A DNA stretch of 64,000 nucleotides from Rossellomorea aquimaris TF-12 (GTDB lineage Bacteria > Bacillota > Bacilli > Bacillales > Bacillaceae_B), in the NCBI RefSeq assembly GCF_001648555.1, contig NZ_LQXM01000026.1, positions 62,001 through 126,000 on the forward strand, given 5' to 3'. The notes under the pieces are model-generated. The model ran no database searches, was not told the DNA's origin, and saw nothing but the letters and a program-made list of their open reading frames with translations. The translations under genes and the position numbers were made by a program. Positions 34,933 to 43,298 of the stretch are shown in pieces. Each line of letters opens with the position of its first letter. Position 1 is the stretch's first letter.

Positions 34933-36780
34933 ATGTGCGGAATTACTGGTTGGATACATTATAAACGAGATCTTTCAAATCAAAAAGTAATAGTAGAAAA
35001 GATGGCAGAAACCCTTTCAAAACGAGGGCCTGATGAAACGAATGTATGGTTGGATCAGCACGTAGCATTTGGACATAAACGATTAATCGTTGTTGATCCA
35101 GCAGGTGGAAGACAGCCAATGAGTATTAAGTATAAAGAAAAACTTTATACCATTTGCTACAATGGAGAGCTGTATAATACAGAGGATTTGAGAAGTGTTC
35201 TTCTCTCCAAAGGGTATACTTTCAAAGGACATTCTGATACAGAGGTATTATTAACTTCATATATTGAGTGGAGAGAAGAATGTGTTAACCATTTAAATGG
35301 AATTTTCGCATTTGCTGTATGGGACGGGGAAAGGGACCATGTATTTATTGGAAGAGATCGAATGGGTGTAAAGCCTTTGTTTTATGTAGAAGAGAATGGT
35401 GAATTATTGTTCGGATCTGAAATAAAATCCCTACTTGCTCATCCTAATGTAAAGCCGGAAGTGGATCTTCAAGGATTAGGAGAAGTGTTAGGTCTAGGGC
35501 CGTCACGTTCTCCTGGTAATGGTGTGTTTAAAGGTGTAAAAGAGTTGCGTCCTGCTCATGCTATGGTCTATTCGAAGGATGGTTCGAAGATTTGGAGATA
35601 TTGGAATGTGAAAAGTAAGAAGCATACTGACTCCTTTGATGAGACTGTAGATAAAGTGAGGTTCTTACTAACAGATGCCATTAAGCGGCAGCTTGTATCG
35701 GATGTTCCTCTTTGTACATTTTTATCAGGTGGTCTTGATTCAAGTGCAATTACAGCGGTAGCTGCAAATGCATATAAGACTGAGGGAAAGGGGAGCCTTC
35801 ATACTTACTCCATAGACTATGAGGAAAATGACCAATACTTTAAGTCTAATGAGTTTCAACCTAATTCAGATGCTCCTTGGATTGAAAAGATGACAGAGAC
35901 CTTTCATTCAACCCATCATAAATGTGTGATTAGTCAACAGGAGTTGAAAAATTATTTAGTCGAAGCGGTACACGTACGGGACCTTCCAGGAATGGCGGAT
36001 GTTGATTCATCCTTACTGTGGTTTTGTAAGGAAATCAAGAATAACTTTACGGTGGGTCTTTCAGGAGAATGTGCAGATGAGATTTTTGGCGGGTACCCAT
36101 GGTTTCATCGACCAGATGATTTTAATCGAAAAGGGTTCCCTTGGATGCGTTCAACCAGTGAAAGGCAGGGACTGCTGAAGGAAAAGTGGAGTAAGAAATT
36201 GAATTTAGAAGAATATGTTCTTAATCAATATGAACGTACTGTACAAGAAACGCCGGTATTAGAAGGTGAAAGTGAGCTTGAAACGAAAAGAAGGCAATTA
36301 TTCTATTTGAATTTAGTTTGGTTTATGACTACCTTGCTGGATCGAAAAGACAGAATGAGTATGGGAGCAAGTCTTGAGGTTCGTGTTCCATTCGCAGATC
36401 ACAGGTTAGTAGAATACGTGTGGAATATCCCTTGGGAAATGAAGATGCATGAAGGAAGGGAAAAAGGTATCCTTCGAAAAGCACTAGAGGGAATTCTCCC
36501 TAACGAAGTTCTTTATCGCAAAAAAAGTCCTTATCCCAAAACCCATCATCCTGTTTATACGAAGCTTGTAAAGGATTGGTTGGTAGAAATTTTAGAGGAT
36601 AAATCAAGCATTCTTTATGAATTATTTGATGAAAAACGGTTGAAGGAAATTGTCTCAACGGGAGGGTCTGCTTTCCAGGTTCCATGGTTTGGTCAATTAA
36701 TGACAGGGCCACAATTATTAGCTCACTTAGCTCAAATTCATGTTTGGTTTAAAGACTATGATATAAAGATTGTAGAATGA
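34933..36780 (+). CDS. asnO: Asparagine synthase (glutamine-hydrolysing), AsnO
   Basis: 615 residues, class II glutamine amidotransferase plus asparagine synthetase. After Met1 is removed, Cys2 (MCGITGW) is the glutaminase nucleophile; YNGELYN and the PP-loop SGGLDSSAI near residue 266 are intact, as are SGECADEIFGGYPWF and VRVPFADHRLVEYVW. It makes asparagine or amidates another carboxylate. B. subtilis asnO (yisO) lies at the same place and is linked to sporulation. The start is ATG 34933, the only one leaving Cys at position 2, behind GAGGATGAT; upstream in-frame Met codons are rejected. Confidence 0.93.
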   Translation: MCGITGWIHYKRDLSNQKVIVEKMAETLSKRGPDETNVWLDQHVAFGHKRLIVVDPAGGRQPMSIKYKEKLYTICYNGELYNTEDLRSVLLSKGYTFKGHSDTEVLLTSYIEWREECVNHLNGIFAFAVWDGERDHVFIGRDRMGVKPLFYVEENGELLFGSEIKSLLAHPNVKPEVDLQGLGEVLGLGPSRSPGNGVFKGVKELRPAHAMVYSKDGSKIWRYWNVKSKKHTDSFDETVDKVRFLLTDAIKRQLVSDVPLCTFLSGGLDSSAITAVAANAYKTEGKGSLHTYSIDYEENDQYFKSNEFQPNSDAPWIEKMTETFHSTHHKCVISQQELKNYLVEAVHVRDLPGMADVDSSLLWFCKEIKNNFTVGLSGECADEIFGGYPWFHRPDDFNRKGFPWMRSTSERQGLLKEKWSKKLNLEEYVLNQYERTVQETPVLEGESELETKRRQLFYLNLVWFMTTLLDRKDRMSMGASLEVRVPFADHRLVEYVWNIPWEMKMHEGREKGILRKALEGILPNEVLYRKKSPYPKTHHPVYTKLVKDWLVEILEDKSSILYELFDEKRLKEIVSTGGSAFQVPWFGQLMTGPQLLAHLAQIHVWFKDYDIKIVE

Positions 36781-36836
36781 AACACATGAAATGACATGTC
36801 CGAACATAGATATAGAGTTATAAAATCAACATAAGA

Positions 36837-36881
36837 GAGACATAGTAAAGGGAAAGCAACCTTTCTATGTTTCTTTTTTTT
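36837..36881 (+). terminator. Terminator of asnO
   Basis: GAGACATAGTAAAGG pairs with CCTTTCTATGTTTC (one bulge), followed by nine T. Confidence 0.8.
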
Positions 36882-36882
36882 A

Positions 36883-36998
36883 GGCTCTTTTCGTAAACTT
36901 TGTTGCTTTTTAAAAAGTAAGTAATGGTTGATTGCAGCGAGAGGTGCTCGCTTTCTGTGGGGCGTGAGTTTGCGCACCTTCCGCTCCAATCACTTATT
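36883..36998 (+). repeat. IS-end-linked dispersed repeat, copy B
   Basis: It starts GGCTCTTTTCGTAAACTTTG, nearly identical to the IS1595 end, continues through TTGCTTTTT, and then forms a hairpin with arms TGATTGCAGCG (36929-36939) and CGCTCCAATCA (36982-36992) around a GC-rich loop with GGGGCG. The remaining gap to the carotenoid promoter (36999-37090) shows nothing recognisable. Confidence 0.75.
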
Positions 36999-37096
36999 TC
37001 AAGATAAAGATTAATCTAAATAAAATGTAATGACGTTGTCTATTTTGACAACGTCAATAAAAGAAGAGTTTAAATTTTGTGTCCTGTGGAAAAGAA

Positions 37097-37139
37097 TTGT
37101 ATACTATTATTGTATAAGTATTGTATAATAATTGTACAA
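37097..37139 (+). promoter_or_regulatory. Carotenoid operon control region: four TTGTA-type direct repeats
   Basis: TTGTATAC at 37097, TTGTATAA at 37110, TTGTATAA at 37121 and TTGTACAA at 37132, spaced 13, 11 and 11 nt. The third contains TATAAT (37124-37129), but no good -35 stands 16-18 nt upstream; TTGTAT at 37097 would give a 21-nt spacer. The core recalls nTnTACAn, the 11-bp repeat bound by CarH/LitR-type MerR photoreceptors. No such regulator is encoded in this window. Confidence 0.45.
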
Positions 37140-37165
37140 ATAAAATATAATTGGAGGCTCATACG

Positions 37166-38689
37166 ATGACCAAAAAAATTATCGTCATCGGCGCTGGTCC
37201 AGGTGGCTTAGCTGCAGCGATGCTACTCGCTAGTAAAGGCTATACAGTAGAAATTTTTGAAAAGCAGTTATTTGTTGGAGGAAGAAATGGTTCTGCTCAA
37301 ATGAATGACTATACATTTGACATTGGGCCTACTTTTTTAAGCATGCCGGAGATAGCCGAAGAACTATTCCAGGCTGCAGGTAAAAACCTTCATGATTATA
37401 TTGATTTAAAAGAATTACCGATGATGTATGAGCTGGTTTTCAAAGATAAAAAGGTTCAAATGTTTAAAGACCCAATCAAAATGAAAGAAGAGATTGATAA
37501 ACATTATCCAGGTAACGCTGAAGGGTATACGCGTTTTATGAACGATACAAGAAAGAAGATGAACCGATTAAAACCTATCCTTCAGAGTCCGATGGACCAA
37601 TATTATCAATATATTACCTGGAAGGTTTTGAGAGCACTTCCCCAGCTTTCCTTAGGGAAATCTTTATACAATGTATTGAGTAATTATTTTACAGAACATG
37701 AACTACGATTAGCTTTTACATTCCAATCCAAATATTTAGGAATGTCACCATGGGAATGTCCTGGTGCCTTTTCTATTCTTTCCTTTATGGAACACGAGTA
37801 TGGTATTTTTCACCCGATTGGAGGTTTAAATCAACTATCAAAAGCCATGGCAAAAGTAGTAGAGGAAAATGGTGGCACGATTCATTTAGGCAATGAAGTT
37901 CACAAGCTATGGATCCAGAAAGGGAATATTGTCAAAGGAATTATTACTGCTAATGGAGACAAGGTATCAGCTGATGAGGTTATTATAAACGGTGATTTTG
38001 CCCATGTGATGTCTAATCTGGTAGATGAAGGTATTTTAAAAAAATACAGTAAAGAAAAACTGAAAAAGAAAAAGTATTCTTGTTCGACTTTTATGATTTA
38101 TTTAGGAATTGATAAACAATTTGATATTCCCCATCATACAATTGTTTTTTCGGAAGACTATAAGAAGAATGTGGAAGAAATTACGAAGTCCTATACTCTC
38201 TCAAGCGATCCTTCTATTTACATTCAAAATGCCTCCGTAACAGATAAAACCCTGGCACCACCAGGACATTCTACATTATATATTCTTGCACCAGTACCCA
38301 ATAATATAAGTGGTATTGATTGGACAGAGAATGAACAAAGGTTCAGGGACTTGGTTCTGGATGCTGTTGAAAGAAAGACAGGGTTCAAAAATATTCGAGA
38401 GCACATTAAAGCTGAAAAGATAATTAGTCCACATCATTGGGAAGTCGACTTTAATATCTTTCAAGGTGCAACTTTTAATTTAGGACATCAACTTTCTCAA
38501 ATGATGGCTTTAAGGCCGCATAACAAATTCGAAGAGCTTAAAAATTGCTGGTTAGTTGGGGGCGGAACTCATCCAGGAAGTGGATTACCTACAATATTAG
38601 AGTCAGCTCGAATAACAACAAATATGCTTCTTCATGAAGATCCTTCCTTTTCATTCACGAAGCAAGAAGGATTGGAGCGAGTACTATGA
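37166..38689 (+). CDS. Phytoene/dehydrosqualene desaturase family FAD enzyme (CrtI/CrtN type), first copy
   Basis: 507 residues. The N-terminal dinucleotide fold is IIVIGAGPGGLAAAMLLASK, followed by the family signature DIGPTFLSMPE and the C-terminal FAD-contact motif VGGGTHPGSGLPTILESARI. It probably dehydrogenates or oxidises a C30 or C40 carotenoid precursor at the membrane. The C-terminal ATFNLGHQL-RPHN pattern is closer to CrtI-like desaturases than to S. aureus CrtN, so the division of work between the two copies is not decided. ATG 37166 follows GGAGG; the stop overlaps the next start (ATGA). Confidence 0.82.
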   Translation: MTKKIIVIGAGPGGLAAAMLLASKGYTVEIFEKQLFVGGRNGSAQMNDYTFDIGPTFLSMPEIAEELFQAAGKNLHDYIDLKELPMMYELVFKDKKVQMFKDPIKMKEEIDKHYPGNAEGYTRFMNDTRKKMNRLKPILQSPMDQYYQYITWKVLRALPQLSLGKSLYNVLSNYFTEHELRLAFTFQSKYLGMSPWECPGAFSILSFMEHEYGIFHPIGGLNQLSKAMAKVVEENGGTIHLGNEVHKLWIQKGNIVKGIITANGDKVSADEVIINGDFAHVMSNLVDEGILKKYSKEKLKKKKYSCSTFMIYLGIDKQFDIPHHTIVFSEDYKKNVEEITKSYTLSSDPSIYIQNASVTDKTLAPPGHSTLYILAPVPNNISGIDWTENEQRFRDLVLDAVERKTGFKNIREHIKAEKIISPHHWEVDFNIFQGATFNLGHQLSQMMALRPHNKFEELKNCWLVGGGTHPGSGLPTILESARITTNMLLHEDPSFSFTKQEGLERVL

Positions 38690-40188
38690 ATGTATCAGTA
38701 ATAGGATCAGGAATTGGTGGACTAATCTCAGGTTTATTATTAGCAAAAGAAGGTCACAAAGTGACCGTATACGAAAAGAACGCAAATATTGGTGGACGCT
38801 TAGCTTTTGTGAGAGAGAGCGAGTACAAGATAGACCAAGGTCCGACCATTGTCTTATTGCCTCATATGCTCTTGTCAATTCTGAATGAAGCAGGTGTAAA
38901 CACAGAGAGCATTGAATTCGTTCGATGTGATCCTTTGTACCATGTACATTTTTCTGATGGTCAGATTTATAAAAAATATGCAGATAAAGAAAAACAATAC
39001 AAAGAAATTGAAGAGCAGTTCCCTGGAGAAGAAGGTGGGTTTCTTCGATTTATGGAGGACATGGAACAAAGGTTTGAATTAGGTCAGCCGCAGTTTTTAG
39101 AATCGTCCTTTCATCGAAAGAAAGATTATGTCAATGTGAGAACCTTTCAATCATTATATAAATTGAAAGCTTATCGAAATGTAATGGGAAATCTAAAACA
39201 CTATTTTAATCATGAGAAACTTCGCATGGCTTATGGACTCCAAACTCTTTACATCGGAGGAAATCCATATACTACTCCAGCCATATATAGCCTGGTGTCT
39301 TTTAGTGAACATAAACATGGAATCTATTATATAAAAGGTGGATATGCCAGTTTATTGAATCACATTCAAAAAGCCTGTGATCAAAACGATGTGACCATCA
39401 AAACTTCGACACCTGTTTCAGATGTGATATCAGATGGAAATCAAGCAACTCATATCGTAGTCGATAATGAAACCAAAAAAACAGATGCCATTATTATGAA
39501 TGGTGATTTTCCAACTTCAGCGTCCTTAATGAACAAGAAGGCTCCTAAATCATATAAACCTTCATCTGGTTGTGTCCTTTTATACTTAGGGGTAAAGGAT
39601 GAATATCAAAATAAAGAAATACATCAATTTTATTTAAATGAAGATTTTTCAGGGAATATGGAGGAAATATTTAAGAATAAACGAATTCCTAAAGAACCGT
39701 CTTTTTATGTGTTTAATCCCTCGAAAATTGATTCCTCTCTTGCTCCTGAAGGTAGTAGTGTATTATATGTTCTTGTTCCTGTTCCATCTTCAGAGAATGT
39801 GGATTGGAAAGAGGCTACAGAATTTATTTCCAATTATGTTTTAGATACAATGGAAAAAAAGGGGTTTCACCATTTAAGAAAGAAAATAACTTGGATGAAA
39901 GTCAGAACACCAAAAGAAGCAATGCAAGAGGGATTATACTCAGGAGGAAGCTTTGGGATAGCCCCTTCACTTTTTCAATCAGGACCATTCAGACCTCAGG
40001 TTCAGCCTTTTAAAGAGAAGAATGTGTTTGCTGTAGGAGCTTCCATACACCCAGGTGGTGGAATACCCATAGTGATGCAAGGAGCAAAGCTGGTAGCTCA
40101 TGCCTTTTCTGAACAATTCAAAACAGAGTCTGAGAGAAAGGAAGTGTCTATGCATGAACAAGATCTCGGAAGCTTACGATCATTGTGA
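38686..40188 (+). CDS. crtN: Dehydrosqualene desaturase-like FAD enzyme (CrtN type), second copy
   Basis: 500 residues. VSVIGSGIGGLISGLLLAKE at the N-terminus, VGGRLAF-type loop (IGGRLAF), DQGPTIVLLP, LQTLYIGGNPYTTPAIYSL, and the C-terminal GGSFGIAPSLFQSGPFRPQ with VGASIHPGGGIPIVMQGAKL. These resemble S. aureus CrtN, which converts dehydrosqualene to diaponeurosporene. The ATG overlaps the stop of the first desaturase by 4 nt and the end overlaps the synthase gene by 35 nt, so all three are coupled. Confidence 0.78.
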   Translation: MNVSVIGSGIGGLISGLLLAKEGHKVTVYEKNANIGGRLAFVRESEYKIDQGPTIVLLPHMLLSILNEAGVNTESIEFVRCDPLYHVHFSDGQIYKKYADKEKQYKEIEEQFPGEEGGFLRFMEDMEQRFELGQPQFLESSFHRKKDYVNVRTFQSLYKLKAYRNVMGNLKHYFNHEKLRMAYGLQTLYIGGNPYTTPAIYSLVSFSEHKHGIYYIKGGYASLLNHIQKACDQNDVTIKTSTPVSDVISDGNQATHIVVDNETKKTDAIIMNGDFPTSASLMNKKAPKSYKPSSGCVLLYLGVKDEYQNKEIHQFYLNEDFSGNMEEIFKNKRIPKEPSFYVFNPSKIDSSLAPEGSSVLYVLVPVPSSENVDWKEATEFISNYVLDTMEKKGFHHLRKKITWMKVRTPKEAMQEGLYSGGSFGIAPSLFQSGPFRPQVQPFKEKNVFAVGASIHPGGGIPIVMQGAKLVAHAFSEQFKTESERKEVSMHEQDLGSLRSL

Positions 40189-40990
40189 GAATCTGATAAA
40201 ACATCACTCAAAGACATTCTATAAAGCATTCTCTTTATTGCCAAAAGATCAAAAGAAAGCCGTATGGGCCGTTTATGCTTTTTGCCGAAAAGTGGATGAT
40301 CTGGTAGATGAAGGGTTAAGGCCAATAGAAGATCTACAGGAATTTGAGTCGCAGTTTGAAAGCTTTCTCGATGGGGAATTTGATCATAATCAACCTATGT
40401 GGGTAGCTCTTTCCGATGTGTTTTATCATTACGATATGGACACCCAGGCATTTAAGGACATGATAAAAGGACAGAGAATGGATATTGATGAAAAGATATA
40501 TCGAACGGTCCAGGACCTTCTGGAATATTCCTACCATGTAGCAAGCACTGTGGGGTTAATGCTGCTTCCAATACTTGCCCCTGGCAAGGAAAGAGAGCTT
40601 AGAGAAGATGGCATTCACCTGGGATATGCCATGCAGATCACAAATATCCTTCGAGATATCGGAGAAGATTTAGAACGAGGCCGATTATATATCCCCCAAG
40701 ATCTATTAGTAAAGTATGAATATACGATTACCGATTTACAGTCCCACAAAAATAATCAAGCCTTTCGCCAAATTTGGGAGGAACTTGCCCAAATAGCTGA
40801 AAGCTTTTATGAGAAATCATTTAGGACAATGAACCTTTATCCTCTTTATTCAAGAACCCCCGTCAAGGGTGCTGCATTATTGTACAGAGCTATTTTAAAA
40901 GAAATTAGAAAAAATCAATATAATGTTTTCTCACAAAAAAATTATGTACCTAGAGATAAAAAAGAAAAAATCATTTCGACTATTTCATAG
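40154..40990 (+). CDS. Dehydrosqualene/phytoene synthase (CrtM-like, at the yisP position)
   Basis: 278 residues, squalene/phytoene synthase fold. Both Asp-rich motifs are present: DDLVD near residue 48 and DIGED near residue 168 (in QITNILRDIGED). Head-to-head condensation of two prenyl diphosphates is therefore plausible, giving the substrate for the two desaturases. By gene order it corresponds to B. subtilis yisP, whose product is reported to act as a farnesyl diphosphate phosphatase. ATG 40154 follows AAAGGAAG and lies inside the end of crtN. C30 against C40 chain length cannot be decided here. Confidence 0.85.
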   Translation: MNKISEAYDHCENLIKHHSKTFYKAFSLLPKDQKKAVWAVYAFCRKVDDLVDEGLRPIEDLQEFESQFESFLDGEFDHNQPMWVALSDVFYHYDMDTQAFKDMIKGQRMDIDEKIYRTVQDLLEYSYHVASTVGLMLLPILAPGKERELREDGIHLGYAMQITNILRDIGEDLERGRLYIPQDLLVKYEYTITDLQSHKNNQAFRQIWEELAQIAESFYEKSFRTMNLYPLYSRTPVKGAALLYRAILKEIRKNQYNVFSQKNYVPRDKKEKIISTIS

Positions 40991-40995
40991 ATAAG

Positions 40996-41040
40996 CTCGT
41001 ATGGAGGTGAATAGCACCTGCCATATGAGTTTATTTTTGT
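40996..41040 (+). terminator. Terminator of the carotenoid operon
   Basis: CTCGTATGGAGGTG (40996-41009) pairs with CACCTGCCATATGAG (41015-41029), then a T-rich stretch. Confidence 0.8.
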
Positions 41041-41041
41041 A

Positions 41042-41078
41042 ATAAAAAATGGATTACTCATTAGTGAGTAATCCATTT
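41042..41078 (-). terminator. Terminator of glnK-amt
   Basis: Perfect 14-bp arms (41047-41060 and 41065-41078), loop of 4, followed on the minus strand by TTTTTTATT. Confidence 0.85.
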
Positions 41079-41086
41079 AAGTCCAA

Positions 41087-42475
41087 TTAAATGGTGTTTC
41101 GATGGTTCATCGTTTTATGGCTTTTAGAAGTACCGATAGAATTTAACCGATCGACTAAATCACTTCCGAATGGAGAGGCAGAGGAAACGTTTGATTCTAA
41201 AACCGTATCTTTTAATTCATAGGCGTTAGAACCGTGTTCAGTAAAGTCTAAGCCTGATAATTCTTCCTCTTGAGAAACGCGGATACTGGAAACTCTAGTC
41301 ACGATAAACAAGAAACCACCTACAGTTATAGAAGTCCAAGCGATGACTGCCACGACTCCAAGCGATTGTGTGGCTAATAAAGATGCTCCGCCACCGTAAA
41401 GTAATCCATTTGATACATCGAATAATCCTACTGCAACTGTTCCCCAAACTCCACAGATTCCATGAACGGCAATGGCTCCTACTGGGTCATCTACTTTGAG
41501 TTTAGAATCAATAATTGTAACTGCTTCTACTAGAATCACACCAGCGATTAAACCAATCGCCAGGGAGCCGATAAGAGATACATTGGCACAACCAGCTGTA
41601 ATGCCGACTAAACCACCTAATGCACCGTTTAACGTTAGGGAAGGGTCAATTCGTTTAAAGCGGGCTAATGTATAAAAAGCAGATGATAGTATGGCTGCTG
41701 ATGCTGAAAATAATGTTGTTGTAATAACGTGAGGAACAAGAGTCGGATCCGCTGCTAAACTACTACCCCCATTAAAGCCGAACCACCCGAACCATAGAAT
41801 AAATACACCAAGAGCACCAATCGGTATATTATGACCCGGAATAACATTCACTCTTCCTTTATTATATTTTCCAATACGGGCTCCAAGGAATAAGACTGTA
41901 ATGAATGCCCCGACAGCCCCAGTTAAATGAACGACGGTAGAACCTGCAAAATCTACAAATCCCAGTTCTGAGAGCCATCCTCCACCCCACACCCAATGAC
42001 CGACAATGGGATAAATAAGTCCCGTCATAGCAACAGTTAGTAAGATATAACTTTTTAGCCTCATCCGTTCAGCAACAGCACCAGAAATGATTGTTGCGCA
42101 GGTAGCGGCAAAAACGGATTGGAAGAGGAAGAAGCCGATATCCTCTCGTCCTGAAAGAACGAAGCTATCTGTACCTAAGAATCCCCCACCAGTACTACCA
42201 AACATTAATCCAAATCCTACGATGAAGAATAAAACAGAAGCAATAGCCACGGTTAGAAAGTTTTTCATTAAAATATTCAAGGAATTTTTCGCTCGAGTAA
42301 AACCGGTTTCCACCATGGCAAAGCCTGCATGCATAAAGAATACGAGTACAGCAGCAATCATGACCCAAAGTGAATCAACAGACGCTTGAACGGACTGTGC
42401 AGTTGGTGCACTAGCAAAGGCAGAGGTACTAAAACATAAAGACAAAAGAAACAAAACAGATATTTTTTTAATCAA
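41087..42475 (-). CDS. amt: Ammonium transporter (Amt family)
   Basis: 462 residues with a signal-like first segment (MIKKISVLFLLSLCFSTSAFA) and eleven hydrophobic helices. Family motifs: ALWVMIAA-type start, NVIPGHNIPIGALG, WFGWFGFNGGS, and HGICGVWGT with the conserved pore His. It conducts ammonium across the membrane. The C-terminal tail is about 60 residues long and carries the LDFTEHGSNAY segment where PII proteins dock. TTG 42475 follows GGAGGG. It lies 43 nt after glnK, an order reverse to the nrgA-nrgB operon of B. subtilis. Confidence 0.92.
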   Translation of the reverse strand: MIKKISVLFLLSLCFSTSAFASAPTAQSVQASVDSLWVMIAAVLVFFMHAGFAMVETGFTRAKNSLNILMKNFLTVAIASVLFFIVGFGLMFGSTGGGFLGTDSFVLSGREDIGFFLFQSVFAATCATIISGAVAERMRLKSYILLTVAMTGLIYPIVGHWVWGGGWLSELGFVDFAGSTVVHLTGAVGAFITVLFLGARIGKYNKGRVNVIPGHNIPIGALGVFILWFGWFGFNGGSSLAADPTLVPHVITTTLFSASAAILSSAFYTLARFKRIDPSLTLNGALGGLVGITAGCANVSLIGSLAIGLIAGVILVEAVTIIDSKLKVDDPVGAIAVHGICGVWGTVAVGLFDVSNGLLYGGGASLLATQSLGVVAVIAWTSITVGGFLFIVTRVSSIRVSQEEELSGLDFTEHGSNAYELKDTVLESNVSSASPFGSDLVDRLNSIGTSKSHKTMNHRNTI

Positions 42476-42518
42476 TGATATCCCTCCAAATTAGTCTTAA
42501 ATTAAAATTCTATGAAAC

Positions 42519-42860
42519 TTACAAAACAGCCTTTTTCCCTCTTTCTCCAGTTCGAATCCGAATAACATCTTCAACAGGATAAATGAATATCTTCCCATCA
42601 CCAACGGTTTCTGTACTGCATTGCTCAACAATCAAATCAATAATATCTTCCACCTGACCATCATCTACAACCATTTCCACTTTTACACGAGGAACTAATT
42701 GAAGTTCAAATTTATTTCCTCGAAAGATTCCTTGTTTTCCTTTTTGCTTACCGCATCCTGCTGCTTCCGAAACTGTTAATCCGCTAAAGCCCCTTAGACA
42801 TAATGCCTCTCGTAATGATAAAAATGATTCAGCTCTAATGATCGCTTCCACTTTTTTCAT
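42519..42860 (-). CDS. glnK: PII family nitrogen regulatory protein
   Basis: 113 residues. It begins MKKVEAIIRAESF, has GFSGLTVSEAAGCGKQKGK in the first half and the C-terminal signature DGKIFIYPVEDVIRIRTGERG. The T-loop reads GIFRGNKF, so Phe or another residue stands where many PII proteins have the uridylylated Tyr51; Bacillus PII proteins also lack this modification. It should bind Amt and TnrA according to nitrogen state. ATG 42860 follows AGGAGGA. A TnrA/GlnR-like box lies upstream. Confidence 0.92.
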   Translation of the reverse strand: MKKVEAIIRAESFLSLREALCLRGFSGLTVSEAAGCGKQKGKQGIFRGNKFELQLVPRVKVEMVVDDGQVEDIIDLIVEQCSTETVGDGKIFIYPVEDVIRIRTGERGKKAVL

Positions 42861-42907
42861 CCTTTGAATTCCTCCTAAAATTTTTTATTCCTGATGCCTA
42901 GAAAGTA

Positions 42908-42924
42908 TGTTAGGTTTTATCACA
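42908..42924 (-). promoter_or_regulatory. TnrA/GlnR-type operator upstream of glnK-amt
   Basis: TGTTAGGTTTTATCACA on the plus strand fits TGTNANAWWWTNTNACA at all but one specified position. It lies about 50 nt before the glnK start, as expected for nitrogen control of this operon. Confidence 0.65.
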
Positions 42925-42986
42925 TGAATAAGTTATATTATTTATCATATTCAGAAAATAACAAAAGTTCAAGAGGTAAATTCCTA

Positions 42987-43040
42987 TGTAAGCGCTTAAA
43001 TGTAAAAAAAGTTAACATTATTTTTTTGTAAGCGGTTTAT
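42987..43040. promoter_or_regulatory. Two cre-like sites upstream of glnK
   Basis: TGTAAGCGCTTAAA (42987-43000) and TGTAAGCGGTTTAT (43027-43040) match the cre pattern TGWAANCGNTNWCA with one and two mismatches and start 40 bp apart. They could bind CcpA; their target gene is not evident. Confidence 0.35.
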
Positions 43041-43101
43041 TTTGTTGAAGAGGGGAAGTTTTCTTGGAATATAAAGAAGGACATATGAGGGGGATGATGT
43101 A

Positions 43102-43214
43102 ATCGATCATAAATGAGGTAAAAACGATCCGATATTGTTGAGAAACAATCCGTATCGTACAGTAAACGATCCAAAAGTAAGAAATTTCAATCCATAATGA
43201 ATAAAAAACGATCC
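43102..43214. repeat. 21-nt periodic degenerate array, core AACGATCC
   Basis: AACGATCC or a close variant starts at 43102 (ATCGATCA), 43123, 43144 (AACAATCC), 43165, 43186 (TTCAATCC) and 43207, each exactly 21 nt after the last. The 13 nt between cores are not conserved. Period and style match the array at 3109-3159, although the core differs. The 42861-43298 gap otherwise holds the operators listed and a terminator. Confidence 0.75.
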
Positions 43215-43253
43215 AATTTCCAAAAAAACCAAAACCCTACCTTATTATGAGAA

Positions 43254-43283
43254 CAAATAAAAAAGCACCCTATCAAAGGGTGC
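43254..43283 (-). terminator. Terminator of the small hydrophobic protein gene
   Basis: GCACCCT (43265-43271) pairs with AGGGTGC (43277-43283), loop of 5; on the minus strand a T-run follows. Confidence 0.85.
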
Positions 43284-43298
43284 CTTCGTAGTTAGTAA

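Noticed and set aside
36756..36989. 77-residue minus-strand ORF after asnO
   Set aside because: It is made of the asnO terminator and dispersed repeat copy B read backwards.
43102..43214. CRISPR array
   Set aside because: The conserved core is only 8 nt and degenerate, the period is 21 nt, and no cas genes are present.
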